A DNA stretch of 64,000 bases from Metallibacterium scheffleri (GTDB lineage: Bacteria > Pseudomonadota > Gammaproteobacteria > Xanthomonadales > Rhodanobacteraceae), in contig NZ_LDOS01000002.1 in NCBI RefSeq assembly GCF_002077135.1, forward strand, positions 248,001 to 312,000, given 5' to 3'. The notes below the pieces were generated by a model. It saw only the letters and a program-made list of their open reading frames with translations. It ran no database searches and had not been told where the DNA came from. Position 1 is the stretch's first letter, and every line of letters begins with the position of its first letter. This document shows, piece after piece, positions 15,689-28,773 of this stretch. The position numbers and the translations under genes were made by a program.

Positions 15689-18413
15689 CCGGCGGCGCGC
15701 TGATCCAGGTGCTCAACGGCTGTGGGCGTCCGTACAGATAACCCTGGCCGTAAGGGCAGCCAAGCTTGAGCAGCAAATCGTTTTGCACGCTGTCTTCGAT
15801 GCCCTCGGCGATCACGCTCATGCCCAGCGTGCTGGCCAGCGCCTGGATGGTGCGGATGACCGCGTAGCCGTTGCCCGCCTCGCCGTCGTCCAGTGCGATC
15901 ACGAACGAGCGATCGATTTTCAGCGCCTGCAACGGATACTGGTGCAGATAGCTCAGTGACGAATAGCCGGTGCCGAAATCATCCAGCGACACGGCGATGC
16001 CCTGCTCGCGCAGTTCGGCCAGGGTGCGCTTGAACTCGTCCGGATTGTCCAGCAGCACGCGCTCGGTGACCTCGATGCGCAGGCGCTCCGGGGCGATGTC
16101 ATGACGCCCGAGCAGCGCCAGCAGGCGTGCGGTCAGTCCGGAGCTGCGGAAGTGCCGCGCCGACAGATTGATGCTGACGAAGCCGCTGTCGCCGAGCAGT
16201 TGCCGTGCCTCGGCGGCGACGCGCTCGAACACCATCCAATCCATCGCCTCGGCCGAGCCGTTGTCCTCGGCCACTGCCAGAAACTGCCCCGGCTCCAGCA
16301 CGCCGCGCTGCGGATGCAGCCAGCGCACCAGCGCTTCGTAGCCAACCGTGGCGCCGTCGCTGAGGCGCGTGATCGGCTGGTAGTAGGGCACGAACTCGCC
16401 GCGCGCCAGCGCACGCCGCAGATCCACTTCCAGGTCGAGCAGCAGCACCGCATCGCGACGCAGCAGATCATCGAACACCGCCCAGCGCTGGCGGCCCTCG
16501 GCCTTGGCGCGGTACATCGCCGAGTCGGCGTCGCGCAACAGTTCCTCGGGACGTACATAGTGCGGTTCGGCCATGGCGATGCCGATCGACACCGAGGTGA
16601 ACATTTCCTTCTGGCCGAGCTGGAACGGCGCCTGCATGCTGGCGATGATGCGATCGGCCAGGCGCGTGACCTCATCGAGGCCGTGCACGTTCTCGATCAG
16701 CACCGCGAATTCGTCGCCACCCAGACGCGCGACCACGTCTTGCGATTTCAGGCTGCCGCGGATGCGGCTGCCGGCCTGGAACAACAAATCATCGCCGACC
16801 AGATGCCCGACCGAATCGTTGATCACCTTGAAGCGGTCGAGATCGAGGAACAGCACCGCGAAGCGCCGTTGGTTGTCCAGCTTGTGGCGTTCCAGCGCGT
16901 GCTCCAGGCGCTGCACCAGCAGGTTGCGGTTGGGCAGTCCGGTGAGCGAGTCGTGCAGGGTCTCGAACTTGAGCCGGCGCTCGGCGCGCTCACGCTCGGC
17001 CACCTGCTCGCGCAAGTCGCGGTTGGCCAATGCCAGCGCGCGCGTGCGCTCGGCGACGCGGCGCTCCAGATCGGCGTAGGCGGCCTTGAGCGTATCGGCG
17101 CTGCGGCGCCGGTCCAGCGCATTGGCGATGTGGTAGCTGACGAAGGTCAGCAAGTCCTGGTCGCGCGCGGTGTAGCGGTGTTCGGGCATGTAGCTCTGCA
17201 CCACCAGCGCGCCCACGGTGCGCTCGCCCAGCACCAACGGCACGCCCAGCCAGCACACTGAATCAGAGCCGCTTTGCACGACCTCGCCGGCTTCGCGCAA
17301 GGCCTGCATGTCACTTTCATTGACCAACACCGCAGTGCCGCGCGTGATCACATACTCGGTCAGGCCGCGACCAATGCGACGTGGTCGCCGCACCGCGTCG
17401 CGTTCGTCCACCGAATACGGGAACTGCAGTTCGCGTCCATCATCGGACAGCAGCGCGATGTAGAAATTGCGCGCGTACAACAGCCCGCCGATGACGCGGT
17501 GCACGGCGGCGTAGAACGCTTCGAGACTGTCGCTGGTGCCGGCCAGTTCGGCGATGCGGAACAGGGACGCCTGCAGACGTTCGCCACGCTGGCGTTCCAG
17601 TACCTGCTGCTGCAGCACGCGGTTGGCCTCGCGCAGCGCCTCGGTGCGTTCGTGCACGCGCCTTTCCAGATCGACATGGGCTTCGCGTCGCTCCAGCGCG
17701 GACTGGATGTGTTGGGCCACGTAGCTCAGCAGCGTCTGGTCCTCGGCGCTGTAGCGCGCGTCGTCGCGGTAGCTCTGCACGGCGATGGCGCCGATGACCT
17801 CATCACCGCGGCGCATCGGCACGCCCAGCCAGTCAACGCACATCGGTCCGGCGGCCTGCAACGGCCCCTGCACCTGACGCGCGATTTCATCCAGCGGACC
17901 GCGCAATGCCTGACCGCCGCGGATCAGGTGCCAGGTAGGGGTGTAGCGCATTTCCTCGAGCGGGTACTGGTGCTCCGGATGCGGTGGATCCGGATCGGCG
18001 ATATCCGCGTAATACGCGAAACGCACGGTGTCCATGCGCGCATCGTGCAACACGAAGTAGCAGTTCTCGGCATACATCAGCGTGCGCACGATGTCGTGCA
18101 TCGTGTGCATGACCTCGGGCAGGCTGCGCGCGGTACCGGCCTGCTCGGCGATGGTGTACAGCGCCCGCTGCAAGCGTTCGGCGCTTTGCAGGCGCACGAG
18201 GTTGGCGGCGAGCTGGTCGTATTGCGCGAGCTGCGTCTGGCGCTCGGCGATCAGCGCTTCGGACCAATCGTGCAGCGCCACGCTGGTGTCCGCATCGAGG
18301 TTGCCGATCATCTGGCGCAGTGCAGCCGCCACGCGCTGCACTTCGTGCGCGCGGGAGGCGCGCAGCAATTGTTCGATCAGTGCGGGCAAACCATGGGCAG
18401 GAGCAGTCGACAC
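15657..18413 (-). CDS. GAF-GAF-GGDEF-EAL cyclic di-GMP protein
   Basis: The 918-residue protein has two GAF domains (about 60-230 and 260-430), each followed by a short coiled coil, then a GGDEF domain (about 470-640, intact RLGGDEFAVLIE) and an EAL domain (about 660-905). The EAL part has EALVRWLHP, EVTERVLL, DDFGTGYSSLSYLHQ and AEGIED, so catalytic residues for both c-di-GMP synthesis and breakdown appear intact. The two GAF domains resemble each other (FPYSVDERD / FAYYADIAD, SYRDDARYS / SYMPEHRYT), suggesting internal duplication. No membrane segment is seen. It starts with GTG after GGGGA. The ligand sensed is unknown. Confidence 0.93.
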   Translation of the reverse strand: MSTAPAHGLPALIEQLLRASRAHEVQRVAAALRQMIGNLDADTSVALHDWSEALIAERQTQLAQYDQLAANLVRLQSAERLQRALYTIAEQAGTARSLPEVMHTMHDIVRTLMYAENCYFVLHDARMDTVRFAYYADIADPDPPHPEHQYPLEEMRYTPTWHLIRGGQALRGPLDEIARQVQGPLQAAGPMCVDWLGVPMRRGDEVIGAIAVQSYRDDARYSAEDQTLLSYVAQHIQSALERREAHVDLERRVHERTEALREANRVLQQQVLERQRGERLQASLFRIAELAGTSDSLEAFYAAVHRVIGGLLYARNFYIALLSDDGRELQFPYSVDERDAVRRPRRIGRGLTEYVITRGTAVLVNESDMQALREAGEVVQSGSDSVCWLGVPLVLGERTVGALVVQSYMPEHRYTARDQDLLTFVSYHIANALDRRRSADTLKAAYADLERRVAERTRALALANRDLREQVAERERAERRLKFETLHDSLTGLPNRNLLVQRLEHALERHKLDNQRRFAVLFLDLDRFKVINDSVGHLVGDDLLFQAGSRIRGSLKSQDVVARLGGDEFAVLIENVHGLDEVTRLADRIIASMQAPFQLGQKEMFTSVSIGIAMAEPHYVRPEELLRDADSAMYRAKAEGRQRWAVFDDLLRRDAVLLLDLEVDLRRALARGEFVPYYQPITRLSDGATVGYEALVRWLHPQRGVLEPGQFLAVAEDNGSAEAMDWMVFERVAAEARQLLGDSGFVSINLSARHFRSSGLTARLLALLGRHDIAPERLRIEVTERVLLDNPDEFKRTLAELREQGIAVSLDDFGTGYSSLSYLHQYPLQALKIDRSFVIALDDGEAGNGYAVIRTIQALASTLGMSVIAEGIEDSVQNDLLLKLGCPYGQGYLYGRPQPLSTWISAPPANVVWMKPAR

Positions 18414-18503
18414 GCGGTCCCCGGAATCGCTGCCGCGAGGCAGAGGTTGCGAGGCTAGGCGCCTGCCGCGGGTGAATCAAGTGCTGGCGCGTGACAGCAT
18501 CCT

Positions 18504-18558
18504 CGGGCAGTGCGTGCCCGATATGCACGGCTGGCGCAGAGGCTCCGCCAACCGTGCA
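18504..18558 (-). terminator. Two adjacent hairpins downstream of the ComEA-like gene
   Basis: Read leftward after the stop at 18577, the first hairpin pairs 18546-18558 with 18524-18536 (12 of 13 bp, 9-nt loop). A second pairs 18515-18520 with 18504-18509 (6 bp, CGGGCA/TGCCCG). Neither is followed by a T run, so these may be a protective 3' structure or a factor-assisted end rather than a classical terminator. The GGDEF/EAL start is at 18413. Confidence 0.4.
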
Positions 18559-18576
18559 TCATCTGCTGTGGCCTGC

Positions 18577-18894
18577 TCAGTGCTTGGCTGCGGCCGGTTT
18601 GGCCGCTGCGGCCGGCGCGGCGCCGCTGTCGTTGAGACGGATGAACGCGCGATTGCGCTCCACGGTGCGTGCACCGATGCCCTTGACCTCGGTGAGGTCC
18701 TCGGCGCGCTTGAAGCCGCCATGCTGGGTGCGCCAGGCGACGATGGCTTGCGCCTTGGCCAGACCGATGCCGTCGAGCGAATCGGCCAGGGTGGCCGCAT
18801 CGGCACGGTTGACATTGACCGGCTTGCCGGCCTGGGCGGCGCCGGCCAGCCCGAAGGCGAGCAGTGCGGCGAGGGCGAGGATGGTCTTGCGCAT
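18577..18894 (-). CDS. ComEA-like helix-hairpin-helix DNA-binding protein
   Basis: A 105-residue protein with a signal peptide (MRKTILALAALLAFGLAGAAQA) and a double helix-hairpin-helix domain: VNVNRADAATLADSLDGIGLAKAQAIVAWR then VKGIGARTVERNR. A short Ala/Pro/Lys tail ends it. Periplasmic HhH proteins of this kind bind DNA without sequence preference; ComEA does so in natural transformation. No other competence gene is near. The ATG at 18894 has GGGAG upstream and puts the signal peptide at the very N-terminus. Confidence 0.85.
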   Translation of the reverse strand: MRKTILALAALLAFGLAGAAQAGKPVNVNRADAATLADSLDGIGLAKAQAIVAWRTQHGGFKRAEDLTEVKGIGARTVERNRAFIRLNDSGAAPAAAAKPAAAKH

Positions 18895-19092
18895 GATGCA
18901 TTCTCCCGATCGGTGATTTGGTTGCGGCACCAGCGAGGGCGCCGTGAGGCCACGCTAGTCAAGGCGCCATCCCGATGCAGCCGGCGCGTCGGGATGCGCG
19001 TTGTGCGTGGCGTAGGCGCGCGCGCGTCGGCTCGCGCCTACGCGGTGTCGGCGCGGAGTAAAATTCGGCTTTTGTCATCAGGAGCATGGGTC

Positions 19093-20562
<1,470 letters not shown>

Positions 20563-20575
20563 GCCGTGAGCCGGT

Positions 20576-21356
20576 TCAGGCCGGGGGCGTGATCCAAAAT
20601 GCCGGGTCGGTGAGCTGCGCGCGCGCGGGCGCATGGCGCAGCGCCGGCAGGCGCACGCGCGGTGCCGGCGTGTTGCGGTCGGGCACCTGATCCAGCAGGT
20701 GCCGGATCAGGCTCAGCCGGCCCTGCTTCTGCTCGTTGTAATTCACCACGAACCACGGCGCAGCGGCGCGGTGCGTGCGCGCCAGCATCACATCGCGCAG
20801 GCGCCCGAACTCGGCGTATTTCGCACGACTGGCGATGTCCACCGGCGAGAGTTTCCAGCGTTTGAGCGGATCATCGGCGCGTTCGCGAAAGCGTGTTTCC
20901 TGCTCGGCCTGGTCCACCGCCAGCCAATACTTGAGCAGGATGATGCCATCGCGCACCAGCAAGTCCTCGAACACCGGGCAGTCGTCCAGGAACTGCCGAT
21001 ACTGCGCCTTGCCGCAAAAAACCCAGCGCCGGCTCGACCACCGCGCGGGTGTACCAACTGCGATCGAACAGCACGATCTCGCCGGCCTGCGGCAGGTGCG
21101 ACACGTAGCGCTGGAAATACCACTGGCCCAACTCAGCCTCGCTGGGCTTGCCCAGCGCGACGATACGGTAATTGCGCGTCTCCAGTTTTTCGGTGAGCGC
21201 CTTGATGGTGCCGCCCTTGCCGGCCGCATCGCGGCCCTCGAACACCACGCACAGCCGTTTGCCGCGCAGCTTCACCCAACGCTGCAATTCGATCAGTTCG
21301 AGCTGGAGTTTTTCCAGCGTGTGCGCATAGTCCTTGCGCTTGCTCGATTTGGGCAT
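20576..21356 (-). pseudogene. ppk2: Polyphosphate kinase 2 family gene, frameshifted
   Basis: Two reading frames together encode one PPK2 of about 260 residues. The first (from ATG at 21356) gives [18 protein letters not shown], Walker [20 protein letters not shown] and [17 protein letters not shown]. After a run of six T on the coding strand (21016-21021) the frame must shift by one base to give [11 protein letters not shown], the Walker-B-following [11 protein letters not shown]-like region and KRWKLSPVDIASR. With five T the two parts join perfectly as LGFCGK. Either a sequencing or assembly error or a recent disabling mutation. The intact enzyme phosphorylates nucleotides using polyphosphate. 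Confidence 0.85.
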
Positions 21357-21559
21357 GGCGGTTTTCCGGCAGTGGTGGCGGCATCGATGGTGCCAGCAAT
21401 CGCGGCGCCAGGCGCTCCGCGACCGCCCCGCGTGCTGGCGCGGGGCCGGGCAGACTGGCACACTACGACTCGCGCAGACCACCTCGGCATCCAGCGTCTG
21501 GTGTTCGCGTGGTCAGCGCGCGCAGTTTTGATCTGCATGACTCCTCGAGGAGCACTTCC

Positions 21560-22126
21560 ATGCCGCGATCAGATTCTCGTTGCCTGTTGCGGATGACCAG
21601 CGTGTTGGCCATTTCGGCCGCCATGGCTGGTGCGCATGCCGCCCCAGCCACGCCCGCTCCAGAGAATTACGCGGTCGTCGATTTCGCAGGGCTGGGTCAT
21701 TACTGGCACTACACCCTGCCGCCCGGCAAGTTGCCTTCGCGCAACGTGCTCGAGAGGCACCCCAGCGGCTGCGCGGCCATCAGCGTGCGCATCGAGCCGG
21801 ACGGCACGCCACACCAGATGCACGTGCTGAAGTCCGAGTGGACGCCGATGCTGCCGGTCAACAAGAAGTTGCTGGATGCAAACCTGATCGATCAACTCAG
21901 CCGCGCGCGCTTCACCCCCGGCCCGCAAAACCCCGAGCGCCTGCCGGTCTACAGTTACGTGGTGATGTCTTTCATCACCTATCCGGCGAACAGCATGCAT
22001 CCGGCGGCATCCACACAGAAGCGGGTCGATGGGGTCAGCAAGAAGTTGGCCGCACTGTGCCACGTGCCCGACTTCGTCGAGCGTGTGGCGCGCGCCACGG
22101 ATACGCCGCTTCCCGGGGGGGACTGA
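21560..22126 (+). CDS. Exported TonB C-terminal-like hypothetical protein
   Basis: A 188-residue protein with a signal peptide (cleavage near GAHAA, about residue 28) and a strong ribosome binding site, GAGGAG at 21547-21552. The segment GCAAISVRIEPDGTPHQMHVLKS and the following helix DANLIDQLSRARFTPG resemble the TonB C-terminal fold, but there is no proline-rich linker or membrane anchor. It is probably periplasmic; function unknown. It stands alone between the ppk2 remnant and the LysR gene. Confidence 0.65.
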   Translation: MPRSDSRCLLRMTSVLAISAAMAGAHAAPATPAPENYAVVDFAGLGHYWHYTLPPGKLPSRNVLERHPSGCAAISVRIEPDGTPHQMHVLKSEWTPMLPVNKKLLDANLIDQLSRARFTPGPQNPERLPVYSYVVMSFITYPANSMHPAASTQKRVDGVSKKLAALCHVPDFVERVARATDTPLPGGD

Positions 22127-22204
22127 GGATCAGTCCGCAAAACCTGGCACCCTGCCGCCCGTGTTTCCGACACGCGGGTGAACGGGCGTATCAAAGCGAG
22201 CGTC

Positions 22205-23098
22205 TTAACGATGGCGCAATGTTTCCACCAGTAGAGAGAACGCCGGCGATGGCTGCCGCCGGCTCGGGTAGTAGAGGTGGTAACCGGGGAAGGGCGGGCA
22301 CCAGTCCGCGAGCAAGCGCTTCAAGCGGCCCTTGGTGACGTGTGTCAGCACCCGGTCCTCAGGCAGGTAGGCCAAGCCGAAGCCGTCCAGTGCCGCGGCG
22401 AGGATCTGGCGCACGTCGTTGAACGCCAGTCGTCCCTCCACGCGCACGTTCAGCGCGCGGCCGTGCTTCTCGAACTCCCACGGGTACAGGCCGCCGTGGG
22501 TGAGGAAACGGATGTTGATGCAGTCGTGCCCGGTGAGGTCGCGCGGCGTCTTCACCGGGGGACGCTTGGCCAGATAGTGCGGCGCGCCGACCACCGCCAT
22601 GCGCATCGGTGGCCCGATCGGCACGGCGATCATGTCCCGCGCCACCTGCTCGCCGAGGCGGATGCCGGCATCGAAGCGGCCCGCCACGATGTCGGTCAGG
22701 GTGGAGTCGCTGATCACCTCGACGTGGATATCCGGATACGCCGGCAAAAGCTTGCGCAACGCGGGCCAGAGGATGGTGGTGGCGGCATGCTCGCCGGTAT
22801 TGATGCGGATGGTGCCGCCGGGCTTGTCGCGCAGGTCGCCGAGGCCGGCGATGGCCGCGTCGATGTCCTCGAAACTCGGCGTCAGCGCGTGACAAAGGCG
22901 CTCGCCCGCCTCGGTCGGCGCCACGTTGCGGGTGGTGCGGGTGAGCAGGCGCAGGCCCAGCCGCGCTTCCAGAGCGCGGATGGTGTGGCTGAGCGCGGAC
23001 TGCGACACGCCCAGCTGCGCCGCGGCGCGGGTGAAGCTGCGCTCGCGCGCCACGGCGAGGAAGGCGAGCAGGTCGTTGTAGTTGTTCTCGCGCGCCAT
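22205..23098 (-). CDS. LysR family transcriptional regulator
   Basis: 297 residues with an N-terminal winged HTH (FLAVARERSFTRAAAQLGVSQSALSHTIRALEARLG) and a type 2 periplasmic-binding-like effector domain (from about residue 90). It is divergent from the aldo/keto reductase at 23216 with 117 nt between, so it probably controls the two reductases. The ATG at 23098 is preferred because the usual LysR N-terminus begins there; 18 more codons upstream are open. The 23111-23130 stretch holds a TGAATTCA palindrome in AT-rich surroundings that could be its site. Confidence 0.9.
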   Translation of the reverse strand: MARENNYNDLLAFLAVARERSFTRAAAQLGVSQSALSHTIRALEARLGLRLLTRTTRNVAPTEAGERLCHALTPSFEDIDAAIAGLGDLRDKPGGTIRINTGEHAATTILWPALRKLLPAYPDIHVEVISDSTLTDIVAGRFDAGIRLGEQVARDMIAVPIGPPMRMAVVGAPHYLAKRPPVKTPRDLTGHDCINIRFLTHGGLYPWEFEKHGRALNVRVEGRLAFNDVRQILAAALDGFGLAYLPEDRVLTHVTKGRLKRLLADWCPPFPGYHLYYPSRRQPSPAFSLLVETLRHR

Positions 23099-23119
23099 GA
23101 GCCCATCGTCGATTGATGA

Positions 23120-25231
<2,112 letters not shown>

Positions 25232-25392
25232 ACGCGCCACATGGGGCAGCCGGCCCGGCCATCGGGCCATGCCAGATACGGCTGGAAATTCGCGGGAATT
25301 GAATGCGCTGGACGATCACGCGGCGAACCGTGTTGCCTGTCGGTATCGGTCCGCGCACGGGTGCTGCGTCGGCGCCGGTGGCGAGGGCCGGA

Positions 25393-26040
25393 TCAGCCGC
25401 CCAGACTGCGCCGCGCGCTGGCGCTGACCGCCGCCCAGTCGCCGGCGTCCAGCCAGTCCTTCTTCACCATCCACGAGCCGCCGACGCAGGGCACGTTGGG
25501 CAGGGCCAGATAATCCTTGGCGTCGTGCTCGCCGATGCCGCCGGTGGGGCAGAAGCTCAGCTCGGCGAAGGGGCCGTGCAGGGCCTTCAGTGCGGCAATG
25601 CCGCCGATCGCGGCGGCGGGGAAGAACTTGAGCGTGCGGAAGCCGCGTGCATGCAGCGCCATGATCTCGCTGGCGCTGGCCGCGCCGGGGATCACCGGTA
25701 GCGGCGCGCGTTGCAGCGCGTCGGCCAGCGCCGGCGGCGTGCCGGGGGTGACGATGAACTCGGCGCCGTGCGCGATCGCGGCGTCCAGTTGCGCGGCATC
25801 CAGCACGGTGCCGGCGCCCACGGTCAGCGCCAGGCCGGCGTCGCGGATGGCGCGGATCGCGGCCAGCGCAGCCGGCGTGCGCAGGGTTACTTCGATGGCG
25901 CTCAGTCCGCCGGCGGCCAGCGCCCTGGCGCAGGCCAAACCTTGTTCGGCGGAAGCCAGGCTGAGCACCGGCATGATGCGCGCGCGGCGCAGCAGGTTCA
26001 GCGCGTCGTGTTGCCGGGTGGCGAGGTCGGGCGTGTTCAT
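25393..26040 (-). CDS. eda: KDPG (KHG/KDPG) aldolase
   Basis: A 215-residue class I aldolase. Visible motifs are the catalytic Glu in [19 protein letters not shown], and the Schiff-base Lys in [11 protein letters not shown], followed by [19 protein letters not shown]. It splits 2-keto-3-deoxy-6-phosphogluconate into pyruvate and glyceraldehyde 3-phosphate, the last Entner-Doudoroff step. The ATG overlaps the edd stop (ATGA). It is the last gene of the leftward operon from 32580. Confidence 0.96.
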   Translation of the reverse strand: MNTPDLATRQHDALNLLRRARIMPVLSLASAEQGLACARALAAGGLSAIEVTLRTPAALAAIRAIRDAGLALTVGAGTVLDAAQLDAAIAHGAEFIVTPGTPPALADALQRAPLPVIPGAASASEIMALHARGFRTLKFFPAAAIGGIAALKALHGPFAELSFCPTGGIGEHDAKDYLALPNVPCVGGSWMVKKDWLDAGDWAAVSASARRSLGG

Positions 26041-27920
26041 GCGTGGGCTCCTGCTGCGGATGCGGGCGGCGCGCGCAGCGCGTCGGCGGCTTCGCTGCAA
26101 TCCTCGGGATCGAGGCTGATCGACAGTGCGCCGTGCTCGGCATCGAGCACCTGCGCGCGGGTGTGGCCGAACAGACGCCGGCCGACGTCGCAGCCGCTGC
26201 GTGGCATCGGCGCCGGCATGCGCGCGGCCAGCGTGGCGGCGTCGACCTCCAGCGCCAGCACGCCGGTTTCGGCGTCGAGGGTGATCAGGTCGCCGTCCTG
26301 CACCTTGGCCAGCAGGCCGCCGCGCGCGGCCTCGGGGGTGAGGTGGATGGCCGACAGGGTCTTGCCGGAAGCGCCGGACAGGCGCCCGTCGGTGACCAGC
26401 GCCACGTGCCGGCCCCGATTCTGCAGATGGCCCAGCAGCGGGGTCAGGCTGTGCAGTTCGGGCATGCCATTGGCGTGCGGGCCCTGGAAGCGCAGCACGG
26501 CGACGAAATCCGACGGCAGCTCGCCCGCGGCATGGCGACGCGCCAGCGTGTGCTGGTCGTGCAGCACCACTGCGGGCGCGCGGATGCGGCGCTGCTCGGG
26601 TTTCAGCGCGGCGATCTTGACCAGTGCGCGGCCAAGGTTGCCCTGCACCAGGCGCAGGCCGCCGTGCGGCTCGAAGGCGTCCTGCACGCCGCGCAGGACG
26701 TCGCGGTCGCTGCTGCTGGCTGGCGCATCGACCCAGTGCAGGCGGCCGCCGGCATCCACCCGCAGTTTGCGCGCGTGCTCGCGCAGGCTGGCGCCGAACA
26801 CGGTGCGCGCATCGGCATGCAGCAGGCCGGCGTCGAGCAGCTCGCGCAGCACCAGGCCGATGCCGCCGGCGTCCTCGAAGCGGTTTACGTCGCCATCGCC
26901 ATTGGGGTACATGCGCACCAGCAGCGGGGTGATCGCGGACAGTTCGTGGATGTCGGTCCAGTCGATGCTGATGCCGGCCGCGCGCGCCACCGCCACCCAG
27001 TGGATGCTGTGGTTGGTGGAGCCGCCGGTGGCCAGCAGCACGACCAGCGCGTTGACGATGGCGCGTTCGTCCACCAGTTCGCCCAGCGGCCGGTAGTCGT
27101 GGCCGAGCGTGCTGATCTCGATTGCGCGCAGCGTGGCGGCGCGGGTCAGCGCTTCGCGCAGCGGCGTGCCGGGATTGACGAACGCCGCGCCGGGCAGCAT
27201 CAGGCCCATGGCTTCCAGCAACAGCTGGTTGGAGTTGGCGGTGCCGTAGAAGGTGCAAGTGCCGGGCGCGTGATACGACTCGGCTTCGGCCTGCAGCAGT
27301 TCGTCGCGCGTGGCCTGGCCGGCGGCGTAGCGCTCGCGCACCTTGGCCTTGGCCTGGTTGGAGATGCCCGAGGGCATCGGCCCGGCCGGCACGAAGATCG
27401 CCGGCAGATGGCCGAAGCTGAGCGCGCCGATCAGCATGCCGGGCACGATCTTGTCGCACACGCCGAGGTACACGCTGCTATCAAACATGGCGTGGCTGAG
27501 CGCGATGGCCGTGGCTTGCGCGATCACGTCGCGGCTGAACAGGCTCAACTCCATGCCCGCCTGGCCCTGGGTGATGCCGTCGCACATCGCCGGCACGCCG
27601 CCGGCGACTTGCGCGGTGGCGCCGGCGGCCAGCGCGGTGGCGCGGATCAGCGCCGGGTAGCCCTCGAAGGGCTGGTGCGCCGAGAGCATGTCGTTGTAGG
27701 CGGTGACGATGCCGAGGTTGGGCACTGCTGTGCTGCGCAGCCGTGCCTTGGCTTCGGCGTCGCTGGCGGCGAAGCCATGCGCGAGATTGCCGCAGCTCAA
27801 ATGCCGGCGCGCCGGATCGCGCGGCACCGCGGCGATGGCGGCGAGATAGCGCGCGCGCAGCGGCGCGCTGCGCAGGCGGATACGTTCGGTGATTGCGTGC
27901 AGACGCGGGTGGATGCTCAT
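26037..27920 (-). CDS. edd: 6-phosphogluconate dehydratase
   Basis: A 627-residue IlvD/Edd-family iron-sulfur dehydratase with [33 protein letters not shown], the cluster Cys in [11 protein letters not shown] and [13 protein letters not shown]. It converts 6-phosphogluconate to KDPG. The ATG at 27920 is where family homology starts ([14 protein letters not shown]). A 94-nt gap separates it from pgl upstream and a 4-nt overlap links it to eda, so the Entner-Doudoroff pair is translationally coupled. Confidence 0.96.
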   Translation of the reverse strand: MSIHPRLHAITERIRLRSAPLRARYLAAIAAVPRDPARRHLSCGNLAHGFAASDAEAKARLRSTAVPNLGIVTAYNDMLSAHQPFEGYPALIRATALAAGATAQVAGGVPAMCDGITQGQAGMELSLFSRDVIAQATAIALSHAMFDSSVYLGVCDKIVPGMLIGALSFGHLPAIFVPAGPMPSGISNQAKAKVRERYAAGQATRDELLQAEAESYHAPGTCTFYGTANSNQLLLEAMGLMLPGAAFVNPGTPLREALTRAATLRAIEISTLGHDYRPLGELVDERAIVNALVVLLATGGSTNHSIHWVAVARAAGISIDWTDIHELSAITPLLVRMYPNGDGDVNRFEDAGGIGLVLRELLDAGLLHADARTVFGASLREHARKLRVDAGGRLHWVDAPASSSDRDVLRGVQDAFEPHGGLRLVQGNLGRALVKIAALKPEQRRIRAPAVVLHDQHTLARRHAAGELPSDFVAVLRFQGPHANGMPELHSLTPLLGHLQNRGRHVALVTDGRLSGASGKTLSAIHLTPEAARGGLLAKVQDGDLITLDAETGVLALEVDAATLAARMPAPMPRSGCDVGRRLFGHTRAQVLDAEHGALSISLDPEDCSEAADALRAPPASAAGAHA

Positions 27921-28014
27921 GTCGACTCCGAGGTGGCGCGCGCGTCGCGCAGCTCGTCGCGCGCGCGGAAGAAAGGATCCGCGCCGCCGGGCAGGTGATC
28001 GTGCCGGGCGCGCA

Positions 28015-28773
28015 TCAGGGTGCCCAATAGACTTCCAGCATCGCGCCGGGCGTGTCGCAGGCGGCGCAGATCGGCGCCTTGTGTGCATCGCCCACCGTCA
28101 GCGCGTGCTGGAAAGCGTCGAGCTTGCCCTGGCCGCGTAGCAACAGTACGCGCTTGCGTGCCCGCGCCAGACCGGCCGGGGTCAGGCTGACGCGTTGCGG
28201 GTACTGCCCGGCCACCGCGCAGCCACTGGCATCGATGGCTGCGTAAGCTTGCGTCGTGGTCAGCGCGGCGGCGAGGTCGCGCGAACCGGGAAACAGCGAT
28301 GCGGTATGCGTGTCGTCGCCCATGCCCAGGATCACGGCGCTGGGCGGAATGCCGAAACCCTGCAGCCAAGTCGAGGCATCGCGCGCCGCGGCAGCGGCAT
28401 CCAGCGTGGCGTCGGTCAGCAGCGGATGGAAGCTGGCGGCCTGCGCGCCCTGATCCAGCAGGGTGCGGCGCGTGAGCACGTCGTTGCGCCCGGCGGCAGC
28501 GTCGGTCACGCGCTCATCGACCAGACCGATGCTGATCTGCGCCCACGGCAGCGGTTGTCTGGCCAGCGCACCCAGCACCGGCGCCGGCGTGCTGCCGCCG
28601 GAGACCAGCAGCAGCGCGCGGCCGTGACTGGCCAGTGCCAGTTGCAGCGCGGCGCCGATCGCGCCGGCCGCGGCCGCGGCCCAGGCTGCGGCGTCCGCGT
28701 AGGGCAGGAAGATGCAGCGCGCGGCATGTTCGGGGGGCATGCCGGACGTGGCAGGAGTGGGGCGCGTGCTCAT
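28015..28773 (-). CDS. pgl: 6-phosphogluconolactonase
   Basis: A 252-residue protein of the NagB-like (DevB) lactonase family with LLLVSGGSTPAPVLGAL, the GLVDERVTD signature, and VILGMGDDTHTASLFPGS. It hydrolyses 6-phosphogluconolactone made by zwf. The ATG overlaps the glk stop by 4 nt; about the first 18 residues are non-conserved. It lies between glk and edd in pathway-related order. Confidence 0.95.
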   Translation of the reverse strand: MSTRPTPATSGMPPEHAARCIFLPYADAAAWAAAAAGAIGAALQLALASHGRALLLVSGGSTPAPVLGALARQPLPWAQISIGLVDERVTDAAAGRNDVLTRRTLLDQGAQAASFHPLLTDATLDAAAAARDASTWLQGFGIPPSAVILGMGDDTHTASLFPGSRDLAAALTTTQAYAAIDASGCAVAGQYPQRVSLTPAGLARARKRVLLLRGQGKLDAFQHALTVGDAHKAPICAACDTPGAMLEVYWAP

